From Lepidodermella squamata (lineage: Eukaryota > Gastrotricha): a stretch of DNA of 64,000 bases. Of the stretch, positions 11,304 through 22,572 are shown one piece after another; position 1 is the stretch's first letter, and every line of letters begins with the position of its first letter. The position numbers and the translations under genes were made by a program. The notes beneath the pieces were generated by a model that was not told where the DNA came from, did no database searches, and worked only from the letters and a program-made list of their open reading frames with translations. Where the stretch lies: the NCBI GenBank assembly GCA_047495785.1, contig JBLDXI010000054.1, positions 2,480,001 to 2,544,000 of the forward strand, read 5' to 3'.

Positions 11304-12516
11304 TTGATGACTACGCTGATAGGCGCATTTCTATGTCTCCTTTCGATCTGCTCAGTCTATGCAAGGCAGAAATCGCCTTTTGTTCGAGAAACCGATACGC
11401 AATTTTACACGGAGGAGGCGAATTTGATGAATTACATCAACCAAAAATGTGATTTGATGACGAAAGTTCGACCGGTGGCCCAATACCGTCAGCCAATACA
11501 TGTCGCCGCCATGTTAACTGCTATCAGATTCCGAGAGATCAACGAAAACGAACAAAGTTTCAGATTTCTCGGCGAATTCGAACTCTCTTGGACTCATCCC
11601 TGCGTGAATTGGCAGAATGAACCGAATTTTGATGTGGAATATTTCAAGGTGAAAGCTTCCGATATTTGGTACCCAGTGCTTCTACTCAATAACATTATCG
11701 GCCAGCCGAGCATTCTCGAAAACCTCGCTGAAACAACTCGAGCCAATGTCTACAGCGATGGCGCTATAGTTTGGTCAATTCTTACAACATTTTCGTTTCA
11801 TTGCGACTTCCAATTTACCAAATACCCGTTCGATCAACAGAACTGCGCTATGACTATTGAATCTTGGGATCACAATGGTCTTGTTCAAATCTCTTTGATG
11901 TCCAGTGCCTTCATTGCCGATGGTAAGGACTTCACTCGTTCCAATGATAAGTGGAGCTTGGTCAAAGCAAGACTGGTGAGCATCAACAGAACATTTCACG
12001 GCTATCCAAAGAGCTTCAATACAATAATTGCAAGTTTCACCATGGCTCGAAATGGTTGGCAAGATTTTCTTAATGCAATAATTCCGAGTTTAATACTGCA
12101 AATGCTCCTGCCCATGAGCATGTGGATGCCAGCACATCATGATAGATCCATATTCTGTTTGATCTGTAAGTCACTTGAACTAAAGAAGCTAAAGTTTATA
12201 AAGTCGATTCATTGTAGTGTTGTCTTGTTTCACGGCTGTTCAGCTATTAGTGACAAATTCGATGCCTACCACTGGCCAACAGACTTACTTATCAGCTTTG
12301 TTGAACGCTCAGCTAGCCATGTGTGGGGCAACGACCATTTATGCTTTAATCAGCTATCAGCTTGCAGCCAAGCGATACTTCTACCTCAAGGTCTTCTTTC
12401 CGCGATTGAATTTATTAGTTCCGAGAATTCGAGTTTTAGACGCCTGTTATTATAGCGTGTTTGTATTTTGCCTTTTGGCCGTTGATTTTTCAGTAATTAT
12501 CACGCTGGTGACTTGA
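11304..12516 (+). CDS. Cys-loop ligand-gated ion channel subunit (pLGIC-4), 9' Ser variant
   Basis: Model: join(11304..12165,12218..12516), 386 aa. Signal peptide about 1-20. Cys-loop C167-C181 (KYPFDQQNC) with no intron next to it. The single phase-1 intron (52 bp) instead interrupts M2. Trp is kept after the loop (IESW). M1-M2 linker is PAHHDR, so Asp/Arg are kept at -1'/0'. Across the splice M2 reads SIFCLILLSCFTAV, which places Ser at 9' where the other members have Leu. The alignment rests on the DR anchor and the conserved Phe-Thr at 11'-12'. Closest in style to pLGIC-6 (HPCV..W near loop D). It may be a distinct subunit type. Confidence 0.84.
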
Positions 12517-12839
12517 ATAAAGGAAAATAGAGAGTGATGTTCATTATTTGTGAAAAAATGGATCGATTTGATCATGTTTACTTTGTCTGTTCTCAGGATC
12601 ACATTTTCGTCAAAGGGGAATTAATCAAACACTTTCACATCTCTGCGAGCCTGTCGACCGATAGGAATTGTTACAAGCATTGTAATTCTACACGGTTCAC
12701 TGAATACACAATGACGACATTTTAATTGAGTGAGCAATTTCATATTCCACGGTCTATCGAGTGGGTTTATTGATTTTGTCAAATTTAAAACCACTCTAGG
12801 TGTTTATGCCCCCATTTTCGATATTTTATCTCGACCAGG
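12517..12839. other. Intergenic spacer
   Basis: AT-rich, with one 63-codon open frame that shows no family similarity. No feature is called. Confidence 0.4.
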
Positions 12840-14043
12840 ATGATTGCAGCTTTAATTGTCATCCTTTGCTTGTTTCAATGGTGTTCAAGCTATGATAACA
12901 GCTCTTTTACCGCGATCAAAGCACTGCTCGCAAATTGTCACTTGGACCCCCTTGAAGTAGCTTCCCCGTATGAACTAACTGGACAGCCTCTGGTTGTCAA
13001 TATCAGTTTTGAGGGGGATCGCTTTAAAGAAATAAATGATGTTTCTGAGTCAATAACCATTATAGCAGCTCTCCAAATGTCATGGGTGGACGTTTGCGTT
13101 GCAGCAACAGCCCGTGACCCAACAAAATGGCCTCAGCACTTGAAAACGCTTCAGCTGGAAGAACCGCCTATCTGGACACCCAAGTTGTATCTACGTAACA
13201 GCGTTAACAATTACGGCTTGAAAGACACATTCACAAATATTTTAGTCCTATATCCGATGATAGGCTATGTCTCAAATATTAAAGCAGGCCTATTCGAGGT
13301 TTACTGCGATCTAGAATTAGAGCTGTACCCTCTTGACACACAAAACTGCTCAGTAAGTCCTTTTTCACTTTGTGAAACCAGCATTATAACACATTTTATA
13401 CCCGCAGTTTCAGTTCATATCAACAGTCCATTCGTCATTGATCGTAATAGGCGCAGCAGACTACAATGAACTAAAAACAACCTTTATGGGATCGAATAGT
13501 GTCTGGGAGAAGATTGATGTGCATGTTAGCATTGTCACGAATCAATACAGCCTTGGAACTTTGACCGAAATCACTTACTGGATGGCGTTAAGGAGGAAAC
13601 CCAACTGGGAGCTTTTAAACTTGCTCGCTCCAAGTTTCATCTTCTGCGTATTGGAACTAGCGACATTTTTCATTCCCGCTAAGGCACCCGATCGGCCAGC
13701 ATTTGGAGCTGCGATTCTCCTTTCCTTCACTGTACTTCAGTCTCAAATCGTGAACAGCATGCCTAGGACTCCTAGGACAATCGTTATTCAGTACTACGTG
13801 CTGGGCGAGATGATCTACTCGATGCTAATCGTGATTTACGCCGCCATTATGTGCACTTTCTTACGTTTCCACCCTGAGGAGGCGTCAAAGCAACTGAAAG
13901 CGGGTCCTATACTAAGGTTTTTCAAACACGATTATATTTCCCTGTATGTATGTATTGATATATTCGCCGGTTTAATAGCTTTTATCAGTTTGATTTTTTT
14001 AAATGTCGTTACAATCGGTTACATTTATACTAACATGAAATAA
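12840..14043 (+). CDS. Cys-loop ligand-gated ion channel subunit (pLGIC-5)
   Basis: Model: join(12840..13352,13408..14043), 382 aa. Short signal peptide (about 1-17). Array signature EGDRFKEINDVSESI. Cys-loop C156-C170 (YPLDTQNC). Phase-0 intron of 55 bp. A second in-frame AG lies six bases downstream of the chosen acceptor, so a two-residue splice variant is possible. M2 follows PDRPAFGAAILLSFTV. M3-M4 loop is about 30 residues. Its stop lies 14 bp from the end of the convergent minus-strand gene, so the two 3' UTRs must overlap. Confidence 0.87.
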
Positions 14044-14057
14044 ATTATCGATTTTTA

Positions 14058-14632
14058 TCACCAGCCAGAAGGTGTCAGATTGATAATACCTTTAACATGC
14101 AAAACTGGCAAGGTAACAACAATTGCGACAGTTAGAAAGAAAGAAAACACTGAGAGGAAGATGGCAGCTTTCCAGTTAGATTCGTTCTTCGGATCGAAAG
14201 CTCGTCGAGCCAGAAAAATTGCAGGTATCGTGAAGAGGCATTGACAAGATATAATTAGAGCTGAAAATGAGCAGCAAATCGCGCAGTTTTTAATTTGCAT
14301 TAGCCGGGTTGTTTCCATGATTTGTAGCTCTTCACGAGTAATCACTTTCGGCTTTTGCGCCTGTTGAGCCTGTTCAATGTCCATCTGCTTTTTCTGCTCG
14401 AAAGCTTTCTTCACAGCATCTCGATGCCTTTCCTGCTCCTCTCTGAATAAAATTAAAAATGATGAGGAATACTGAAACAATTTTATTTGAGAGGTCACCT
14501 GTAGTATGCCTTGTTCATCTCCCTTTCATAACTGATATACTCTGACTCGTAGAAATCAGGCCTTGGAGTAGGCCGAATAGGGCCGACATCGTTCGACTCG
14601 AAAAACTCTAAACTGCCCGGAATTAAAGGCAT
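14058..14632 (-). CDS. Two-TM protein with N-terminal coiled-coil-like region, family unknown
   Basis: Model: complement(join(14058..14442,14499..14632)), 172 aa, intron 56 bp, phase 2. The first about 45 residues are Pro/Tyr/Glu-rich. A strongly charged stretch (about 37-85, rich in Glu, Arg, Gln and Lys) looks helical or coiled-coil. Two hydrophobic segments follow (about 100-122 and 132-158), separated by a short polar loop (FDPKNESNW). There is no signal peptide, so a hairpin membrane protein with a cytosolic N terminus is likely. I do not recognise the family. It is convergent with, and 14 bp from, pLGIC-5. Confidence 0.65.
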
Positions 14633-15391
14633 AGTGAAAAAAAAACTCTCACGAATATTTCATCGGGTAGAATTTTTATGCGCGTTGAGAATTTCTGGTG
14701 GTGCAAAACCTTTTCAAAGAAATGTATCTCACTCAATAGCCTTCTGAAAGGATCATATAATCAGCATTCAGCGGCGGATGACTCATGTAGAGACGCACCG
14801 AGAAGTCACCAGAATGTATATATATACTATATACCTATCAATGGTCCCTAAGCGGGTAAGCGGAGTACCAATTAGATATTCAAGGCCCAAACATCCTATT
14901 CGCTCGCCCAAGATTCTTTTAGAAATTATTTCATACCGATTTCAGGCAGCTTCTATTTATCAAACTCAAAGCCTTGACCTTTTCGATTTGTCATCTCACG
15001 ATAGGCTCCGGGTTGTAGAAGCACGAATTCGTAAACATGTCTTGGAAAACTGTCGTCATCCTTAATGGCTGAACTCTCACCATTAGATTCACACAACATC
15101 CAAAGCTGATATTCAGGATTCAGGATTTATGCAATTTTTGCGAATAACGGACAGGTTGAAAGAGAATCGATGATGTAATGGCCAATTACATTCGTATAGA
15201 TCCACTTACACGCAGTGAACCTGTTTGTTTGACAGGAAATGTTAAGGAAAGTATCAACCAGGTGCGTGACGGCGGATGTGGCAGCTAGGCGACATGTATA
15301 CCATGCACTGTAATTACCATGAAACACGCCTTTATTTGCACAGGCAGAGTTCGCTACTCTGGTATCGGCATTGAGCTGAGCCACTGCAGCT
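14633..15391. other. Intergenic region
   Basis: Lies between a minus-strand and a plus-strand gene, so it should contain divergent promoters. Open frames at 14778-15065 and 15127-15483 show no recognisable domain and the latter runs antisense into a channel gene. No feature is supported. Confidence 0.4.
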
Positions 15392-16575
15392 ATGACTCGC
15401 ATTATTATAGCATTCCTCAGCTTCTTACTCGGCTGTAATTCGAACGACGCGCCCGATTTCTCACCCATTGAGAGTAAACTCATCCGCTACTTCGAACAGC
15501 AATGCGATGTGAAAGAGAAGAGCATTCCGAGGAGCTCCAACGATCCGATAGATGTCGGCGTCAGCTTTCAACCCTTTCAATTTCTAGTACTGGACGAACA
15601 GCGAGAAACGTTGAACATCGCATCGCAGATCAATCTCAGATGGTTCCACCCATGTGTTCGTTGGAACGCATCCGACTGGAACGGAATCAACTCATTTGAA
15701 ATAGACTCTTCTGAAACGTGGTTTCCAGTCATCGAGTTGATAAATGCTGATGGAGACATGTATCTCACGGATTTATTCGCAAATAGACGAATCAGATTCT
15801 ACAGTGATTCTTCAGTTGTTTTCAGCATTGATGGAAGTTTTACGGCAAGATGCCCACTTCGGTAAGATTCAACATCATGTTTCGACTTGTGAATACAGTA
15901 TTTCTTTACAGGCTGGAAAAATTCCCGTTCGATAGGCAGAACTGCTCTTTCCCACTCGAAATGTGGCTGTCGACAAAGCATACGAAAATTAATCTGGTGG
16001 ATTTTGAGATAACGGTCGAAGCTGACGGTAGATTCATTACTGAAGGCAGCGTCTGGACCCTCGAAGGAACTCAAACCAGTTTGACGCAGATAAGTTACGA
16101 CAACATCGATAGCGTCTACGATAGAGGAACGTTCAGCATTATTCTTAAAAGACGACCTGTCTTATACTTGATTAACATTTTCATGCCCTGTATGTTTTTG
16201 ACGGTTTTACTTCTCGGTGCTGTTTTCCTATCACCCGCTGTGCCAGATCGACCGATGTTTTGTGCAACTGTTGTATTAGCCTACTCGGTTTACCAATCTT
16301 TTGTGACTAGCATGATACCAAGTTCTAGCCAAATCCCTTATGCTTTGCTCTATGTTTTGTGCCATCAAGCTGCGGCGGCTGCTTGCACAGCTTATTGTCT
16401 TCTTGCGAACGAATTAGCGCGAAAAACGTATTTCAAAACCGCAATATTTAGAGAATCGAAATACGCTAAGCTTACCGTGATAAGGTTGCTAGATATTTTG
16501 TTCTTTTCAATCATGGCGGTTGGTATGGCCCTAGCAGATCTCGTAATATTTCTAAAATTGCTCTCGATTTGGTGA
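15392..16575 (+). CDS. Cys-loop ligand-gated ion channel subunit (pLGIC-6)
   Basis: Model: join(15392..15861,15912..16575), 377 aa. Signal peptide about 1-18. The 50-bp phase-2 intron falls inside the Cys-loop itself, after C154-P-L; C168 closes the loop (KFPFDRQNC). Trp is retained after the loop (LEMW). M2 is PDRPMFCATVVLAYSV, with Leu 9' and Thr 6'. The M1-M2 turn reads LSPAVPDR. M3 is unusually Ala/Cys-rich (HQAAAAACTAYCLLANEL). The N-terminal half resembles pLGIC-4 more than the main clade. This intron position is unique in the window. Confidence 0.86.
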
Positions 16576-16788
16576 AAAATTATACAATTAATGCAATTCC
16601 ACCTTAAAAATCGATAAGATAGAAAAAAATAAACTGCAAAGAGCAACAGCTAGGTCCCCAGAGGCAAATTGCGACTGGCCTGAGTGATTTCAATAATTCA
16701 TCGATATTATTTACATTGTCAATCAACTACATAGCGAGACTTAATGCTACCAGTACATGAATCCGATTCAAAGTTTTTACTGTTCAAA

Positions 16789-17995
16789 ATGTTCTCGATA
16801 ATGATTTTTATTCTCGGAACAATCTGTAATGCAGAGGAAGACGTTAAATTTGACGCTGCAGCCACTTTGATTGACAACTGTCGCTTGAAGCCTGACGTTC
16901 TATCCCCATTCGAATTGCAAGGTCGATCAGCTAACATATCCGTCTTTTTCGAAGTCGATCGGCTCATGGATATCGACGACGTTTCTGAAACCATGTCAGT
17001 ATTAGGGGCATTGCAAATAGTTTGGCAAGTTGACTGCGTCGCTCAGCTGGCCGCTGATGCAACGAAATGGCCGCCGAATCTTACTATCCTCCAATTTGAA
17101 AACATCGGTGATGGCTTACCGCTGTGGCATCCACGGCTGTTCCTCCGCAATAGTTTGAACAACTACGGCATGAAAGGAGACACATTCACTGATATGATCG
17201 GCGCATTCCCTCACATTGGCCTATTCGCTATGTTTAAGGTTGGCCGCTTCGAAGTTTACTGCGATTTACATTTAGAACTATTCCCATTCGATCAGCAAGA
17301 GTGCTCGGTAAGAATCTCTTTTAACCATTGGTTCAAAATAAGCATAAAATCTTAAATTACAGATTCTGTTCATCACCGCTATTCGACCCTCTGCTATTAC
17401 CATTGAAAATGCTGGCTTCGTAACAATCTTGACGTCTTACCTAGGCACAAACAGTGTCTGGCAGCCAGTTCGTAATGAAACAATAATCGAAGTGCTTTAT
17501 TTCCCAATATCTGGCGAATTCAGCCAGGTCACGTTTACACTGGCCTTCAAACGGAAGCCTAACTGGGAGCTGCTGAATCTTCTGACGCCGAGTTTCATCT
17601 TTTGCTTACTCGAACTGTCCGTGTTTTTCATCCCAGCTAAATTGGCAGATAGGCCTGCATTCAGCGTTGCCATCCTACTCGCCTTTACTGTGCTCCAATC
17701 TCAAATCGTAGATAGCATGCCGAAGAGCCCTAGGACTATCATTCTTCAATATTACGTCCTTGGCGAGCTGATATTTGCTATGATCATAGTAATCTACGCC
17801 GCGGCTATGTGCTCCTACATTCGCCTGTGTGAAAAATCAGGCCGTCTAATCCAGCTACCGAAAATATTCAAACGCTCTCGGCCGGTAGTTTTGTTCAATC
17901 TGATCGATGTCGTTTCATTTATAATTGCTGCGATTGTTCTGTTTGCTCTCAACGCAATTACAATAGGCTACATCTATTTCAACATGCCTGCGTGA
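16789..17995 (+). CDS. Cys-loop ligand-gated ion channel subunit (pLGIC-7)
   Basis: Model: join(16789..17307,17363..17995), 383 aa. An ATG at 16744 is in frame, but the one at 16789 gives a clean signal peptide (MFSIMIFILGTICNA), so it is preferred. Cys-loop C158-C172 (LFPFDQQEC). Phase-0 intron of 55 bp. The residue before the M2 Asp-Arg is Ala (LADRPAFS) rather than Pro. Very similar at protein and DNA level to pLGIC-8 and to the pseudogene after it. The three look like recent tandem duplicates. Confidence 0.88.
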
Positions 17996-18854
17996 CAATT
18001 AGATTTATTTGAAGTTATCTGCTCCGTCAAGTAATATCGTTATTAAACGTGAACATGAAGATAATTGAGAAGCCTGATGTTTCTGGAATTTTTGTAGTGA
18101 TATTAACTTGCAGCTTTTGCGGTAATATTGTTCGGAATATTGCTGGGTTCCTCAAATACAGAAGCTCTAGGGCCTTTGTTTTTTCCAGAATAACTTGCGG
18201 GAAAATAGCTTGGTTGTTCAATCGGGGGAGCAGATCAGAGCTCGGTTGCCTCCAAGGTTCATGCTTGGAAGGATCATCAGCGGATCGTAAAGTTCGTCTT
18301 TATTTTACCAATGTGTACAGCCTCGAGACTGCAGTACAAACAACTTATTTATTTTTCGGCAACCAACAAGTAATTATTCCAGCGTATTCGGTTTATCAAC
18401 GATTTTCCGCTTTTAAATCTCAAATTAAACTCAAATTAACCGAGCAGCCAGTTTGAGTAAAATGCGTATAGAGTATCATGCCATAATATTTGTACAGCAA
18501 TGTAACATGTCGTGTAATGTTTTCAAAACAAATTACGTGCTGACCTTGGCACCGCGCGCGTTTCTTGCAGGTTTGGGGTTGTTCTACTAAATCCAGGATC
18601 CTTGCGGGGGTAAACATGAAAGTGAAGTGTATTTGCATGTTTTATGCTATGCTGGTATTTACCGCTAGCAAGTCGCAGCTTGATTATTGAATTAACTGTC
18701 GAAAATCAATGCCAGGCCTAGTTTTTGAAAATCTAGAATTTCCTGTCATGCGCTTGGCATGATCGCCATAGCTGCCTAATAGGTTTGCAATTCTAATTTG
18801 TCAGTATTTGCCCTTCTTTTCAATCATTGAATTACTCTGCTAAACGTTTGTAAC
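17996..18854. other. Intergenic region, possible decayed channel fragment
   Basis: An open frame at 18049-18456 ends with AYSVYQ, resembling the M2 segment of pLGIC-6 over about six residues only. This is too short to call a pseudogene. Nothing else is recognised before the repeat propeptide gene. Confidence 0.3.
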
Positions 18855-19197
18855 ATGAACAAACCACTGCTAATCACGTTATTAGTGGTAAACTATCGCA
18901 TAGATGCATCCGAAATCCGAATCTAACATTATTCTATTACCATAGGTTTCCATTGCAGCCTGTGCAATCCAAGCTTGGAAGCAGGAAATCAAGGTAGCCG
19001 GTAGAAGTGTAAACATCAACCTGCCCCCACCTAGTGATCGCGAGGGGAGTGCCCAGCAGCCTAAGGTATCCGGTAGAAGTGTGAACATCAACTTGCCTCC
19101 GCCTTCTGATCGCCAGGGAAATGGTAAGCAGCCTGAAGAAGCCGGCAGAAGTGTAAACATAAACCTGCCCCCGCCGACAGATCGCTCGGCCGAATAA
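18855..19197 (+). CDS. Secreted propeptide with three 24-residue repeats
   Basis: Model: join(18855..18887,18946..19197), 94 aa. Splicing across a 58-bp GT...AG intron builds a good signal peptide (MNKPLLITLLVVSIAACAIQA). The mature part holds three copies of GRSVNINLPPP[ST]DR at 24-residue spacing (72 bp in DNA), separated by polar linkers ending QPK/QPEE. Codon-synonymous differences between copies show selection on the protein. Arg-flanked repeated cores resemble neuropeptide or antimicrobial-type precursors, but there is no Gly-Lys-Arg amidation site. A downstream AATAAA lies near 19366. Family not recognised. Because it is short and spliced, a simple ORF search on this strand misses it. 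Confidence 0.72.
18997..19185 (+). repeat. Three tandem 72-bp coding repeats
   Basis: Three direct repeats with a 72-bp period lie inside the propeptide exon, each encoding the GRSVNINLPPP core. Copies differ mainly at third positions and in the linkers. The antisense strand is also open across the repeats, but that frame has no signal peptide. Confidence 0.8.
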
Positions 19198-19770
19198 GGC
19201 TTGGAAAAATATTTGAAACTAACAAAAGGCAAATCTATATTGGCGCGAGAAAAAAACTATTGGTGAAGGTTTCTATTTGAGGGCATAGCTCTCTGAATCA
19301 ACTGAATCAAGCAAAGTGTTCGTTTGCGAACGCTTTGCACTGCTGAACTGATTGGGGCTTTGTTTTAATAAATGCTGTATACATTTTTGGTGGTCCATCA
19401 TATTCGGGTTAAGTTGTAGAATTCGAAGACAAAGTTCGTGAATAGTGAATAGGGATCTAATATGGAGGGTCTCACGCGACTATTCTCTAAAACGACTATT
19501 CTCAGTCAGTAAGCAAATAATATTGCCACACATGAAATGTCTCCCATCTCCAGTATCAAAAAAGAGCTAAGGCAATACCATTTGCCAACAATACAATCGA
19601 TATTGGCGTCATTAATATAGCCTAACCTAGGGATAATTTTCTAACCATTCCCGAAAAAATCGATTGATGTCGCCGAAAGCTGTTAGAAACGTGAATATAT
19701 GCTGACAAAGGCATCAATTAATATGTGTGGGAAGTCGAAAATTCATTTTTTCCATCTGTAGGTAAAATTG
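19198..19770. other. Intergenic region
   Basis: Holds the likely polyadenylation signal of the propeptide gene (AATAAA near 19366) and the promoter of the next channel gene. No other feature is seen. Confidence 0.4.
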
Positions 19771-20990
19771 ATGCAATATATTATGTTCCTGATCATAATT
19801 CTCGTAGCGAAAGTCATAGCCAGTTCTGCTGAGGAAGACGTCAAATTTGACGCTTCAGCCGTTTTAATGGAGAACTGCCGGTTGAAACCTGATGTCATGA
19901 GCCCATTCGAACTGCAAGGCCGGCCTGTTAACATATCCGTTCTCTTCGAAGTAGATCGGCTCTTGGAGATCAATGACGTTTCAGAAACAATGTCCGTGGT
20001 AGGCGTGTTGCAAATACTTTGGCAAGTTGACTGCGTGGCTCAACTAGCCAGTGACACGGTGAAATGGCCGCCGAACCTCCGTGTCCTTGTTTGGGAAGAA
20101 ATTGGCGATGGCTTACCCTTATGGCATCCAAAACTATTCCTTCGTAATAGTTTGAACAACTACGGGCTGAAAGGAGAAGCCTTTACCAACTTACTAGGCC
20201 TCTTCCCACACGATGGGCTGTTCTCTCTGTTTAAATTTGGTCGGTTCGAAATTTACTGTGATTTACACTTGGAGCTGTTCCCGTTTGATTTTCAAGAGTG
20301 CTCGGTATTTTTTTACTTGATCCTTTATCCTTAAAGATGAATGAATTTTCGCAGATGATGCTGCACACCGTTATCAGACCTTCGGTGATCAGCATCGAAA
20401 ATGCCGGATTCGTGACGCTCACTGCATCATATTTAGGCGCTAACAGTGCCTGGCAGCCAGTTCGCAACAAAACAAGAATAGACGTTATTTATTTCCCAAC
20501 ATCTGGCGATTTCAGCCAGGCAACGTTTACACTGGCGTTCAAGCGAATACCTAATTGGGAGCTGCTCAATCTTCTGACACCCAGTTTCATCTTTTGCCTA
20601 TTAGAACTGTCCGTGTTTTTTATCCCGGCGAAAATGCCTGATAGGCCTGCATTCAGCGTTGCCATTCTGTTGGCTTTTACTGTGCTCCAATCTCAAATCG
20701 TGAATAGCATGCCGAAAAGCCCTCGGACAATCATTTTGCAATATTACGTCCTTGGCGAGATGATATTTTCCATGATCATAGTAATCTACTCTGCCGTGAT
20801 GTGTTCCTACATTCGTCTTGGTAGAAAATCTGGTCGCCTGGTTCAGCTACCGAAAATATTTAAACGCTATCAACTTGTGGCTTTGTTCAACCTGATCGAT
20901 GTCATTTCATTCATTCTGGCCACCATTGTTTTGATCGCTCTTAATGCTATCACAATGGGTTATATTTATTTCAGCTTACCTCGGCTATAA
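19771..20990 (+). CDS. Cys-loop ligand-gated ion channel subunit (pLGIC-8)
   Basis: Model: join(19771..20304,20355..20990), 389 aa. The first ATG in frame is at 19771; signal peptide about 1-19. Cys-loop C163-C177 (LFPFDFQEC). Phase-0 intron of 50 bp, after which exon 2 starts MMLHTVIRPSV. M2 is the array consensus PDRPAFSVAILLAFTVLQSQIVNSMPK. Nearly colinear with pLGIC-7 in every segment. The tail reads YIYFSLPRL. A degraded copy begins directly downstream, so this gene is probably the parent or sister of that pseudogene. Confidence 0.88.
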
Positions 20991-21009
20991 TCTCGTCGCC
21001 GTTGTAGGC

Positions 21010-22470
21010 TTCAAGGAAATATCCATAAACACTCCCGCTTTGAACAGTAACAAAATTGAGATTTTGTTGTATAAATATCGTACTGATGTCAGAAATTTGA
21101 GGGAAGCCGAAATTGACGACGTTTCGGAAACAATTTCCATGTTCTGCGATCCAGGCTTTGCTATTTCTTTGGCAAGTTGACTGCGTGGCCCCAACTGGTC
21201 AGGGAATCGTCGAAATGCCTGCCAAGTCTTACAATCCTCCAATTCGAAAATATCGGCGATGGCCTACCGTTGTAACAACTACAGGATGAAAGATGACACG
21301 TTCACTGGTGTCATCGGCTTATTCCCCAACATATGGGCCTATTCGCTATGTTCAAGGTTGGTCGGTTCGAAATTTACTGCGATTTACAATTGGAGCTGTT
21401 CCCGTTTGATTATGAAGAGTGTTCGGCATGTCGTTAAGCCAGAGAGCGAAGAACCGCTAGGGATGCGCTAGGGATCCCCACCAGTTCCATCGGTCCTTAT
21501 GGTGAGCTCAGTCAAAGACCAAAGGAGGTACCCTTATGTTGATTTTTGTTATCCTTACCAGTTCCGCGGTCCTACTTCGCTCTACATATGCTTCAAGCTG
21601 TATATATGCTTGGGAAAAATTATAGCAATTTAGCTGGTAGCTTTTTTGCACCAGATTTTTCCTAAATTCTCAAGAAAATTCTCAAGAAATCAGGTCATGC
21701 CTTGTTAAAAAAAAACTAATAAAAGGCCCGCTTTATCAGTGGGAGCGTAATTCACGGTGAGCATACAGTAAATATAGCGACTGAAAAGAGCAAAAGCAAA
21801 TGCGTTTTACAGAAATAAATTTTTCTCAGTGTATTTTCGACTCCGGATAAGTGATTGTTTCCACAGATTTCGTTCATCACAACTGCACGACTTTCCGCGA
21901 TCAAAATCGAAAATGCCGGAATTCTGACCCTCTCTACATCATATTTAGGCGCTAATAGTGCCTGGCAGCTAGTTCGCAATGAAACGAGAATCGATTTTTT
22001 GTACTTTCCGGTTTCAGGCGAATTTACTCAGGTCACATTTACACTGGTGCTGAAACGAAAACCGGATTGGCAGCTCTTAAATCTTCTGACCCCGAGATTT
22101 ATTGTTTGCCTCCTGGAACTGTCAGTTTTTGTTCCCGCTAAAATGGCTAATAGACCTGCTTTTAGCGTTGTAGTTCTGTTAGCTTTTAGCTTCAATCGCA
22201 AATTGTAAATATCATGCCTAAAAGTCCGAGGACCATTATTTTTGCAGGATTTTTGCTATGATAATATACGCTGCAGCCATGCGTTCCAACATCCGTCTGT
22301 TTGAAAAATCAGTTCGTCCGGTTCAGCAGCCGAAAATATTTAAACACTCACAGCCACGTGCTTTTTTTCAAACTGATCGATGTCGCTATTCATTTATAAT
22401 GGCAACTATTGTTTTGTTCGCTCTTAATGCAATCACTTTGGGTTATATTTATTTTAGCCTACCTGGGTAA
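21010..22470 (+). pseudogene. Decayed Cys-loop channel copy
   Basis: Homology to pLGIC-7/8 is traceable in pieces. A binding-domain stretch (IDDVSETIS near 21115, then WQVDCV in another frame near 21170) is followed by remnants of the pre-Cys-loop region to about 21440. About 400 bp of unrelated sequence comes next. A second-exon copy starts after an AG at about 21868 and reads to about 22200. Defects visible: several frame changes and stops in the first half. In M2 a deletion breaks the frame (LLAFSFNRKL then stop), and about 35 bp are missing between M2 and M3. The Pro-Asp-Arg has become Ala-Asn-Arg. A last open piece (22258-22470) matches M3-M4. It cannot encode a channel. Confidence 0.85.
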
Positions 22471-22572
22471 TAATTCAGTTACGTCATCGACATCTGCCTC
22501 GTTTTGTAAAAAAACCGATATAATAGTTCGATTCGAACAAAAATACAATTTCACCATTTTTTATTCATCAAC

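Noticed and set aside
18049-18456. 135-codon ORF with an AYSVYQ motif like a channel M2
   Set aside because: Similarity covers only about six residues; flanks show no channel sequence.
18882-19232. Long antisense ORF over the repeat propeptide gene
   Set aside because: It mirrors the 72-bp repeats, has no signal peptide, and the sense frame has a coherent splice and signal peptide.
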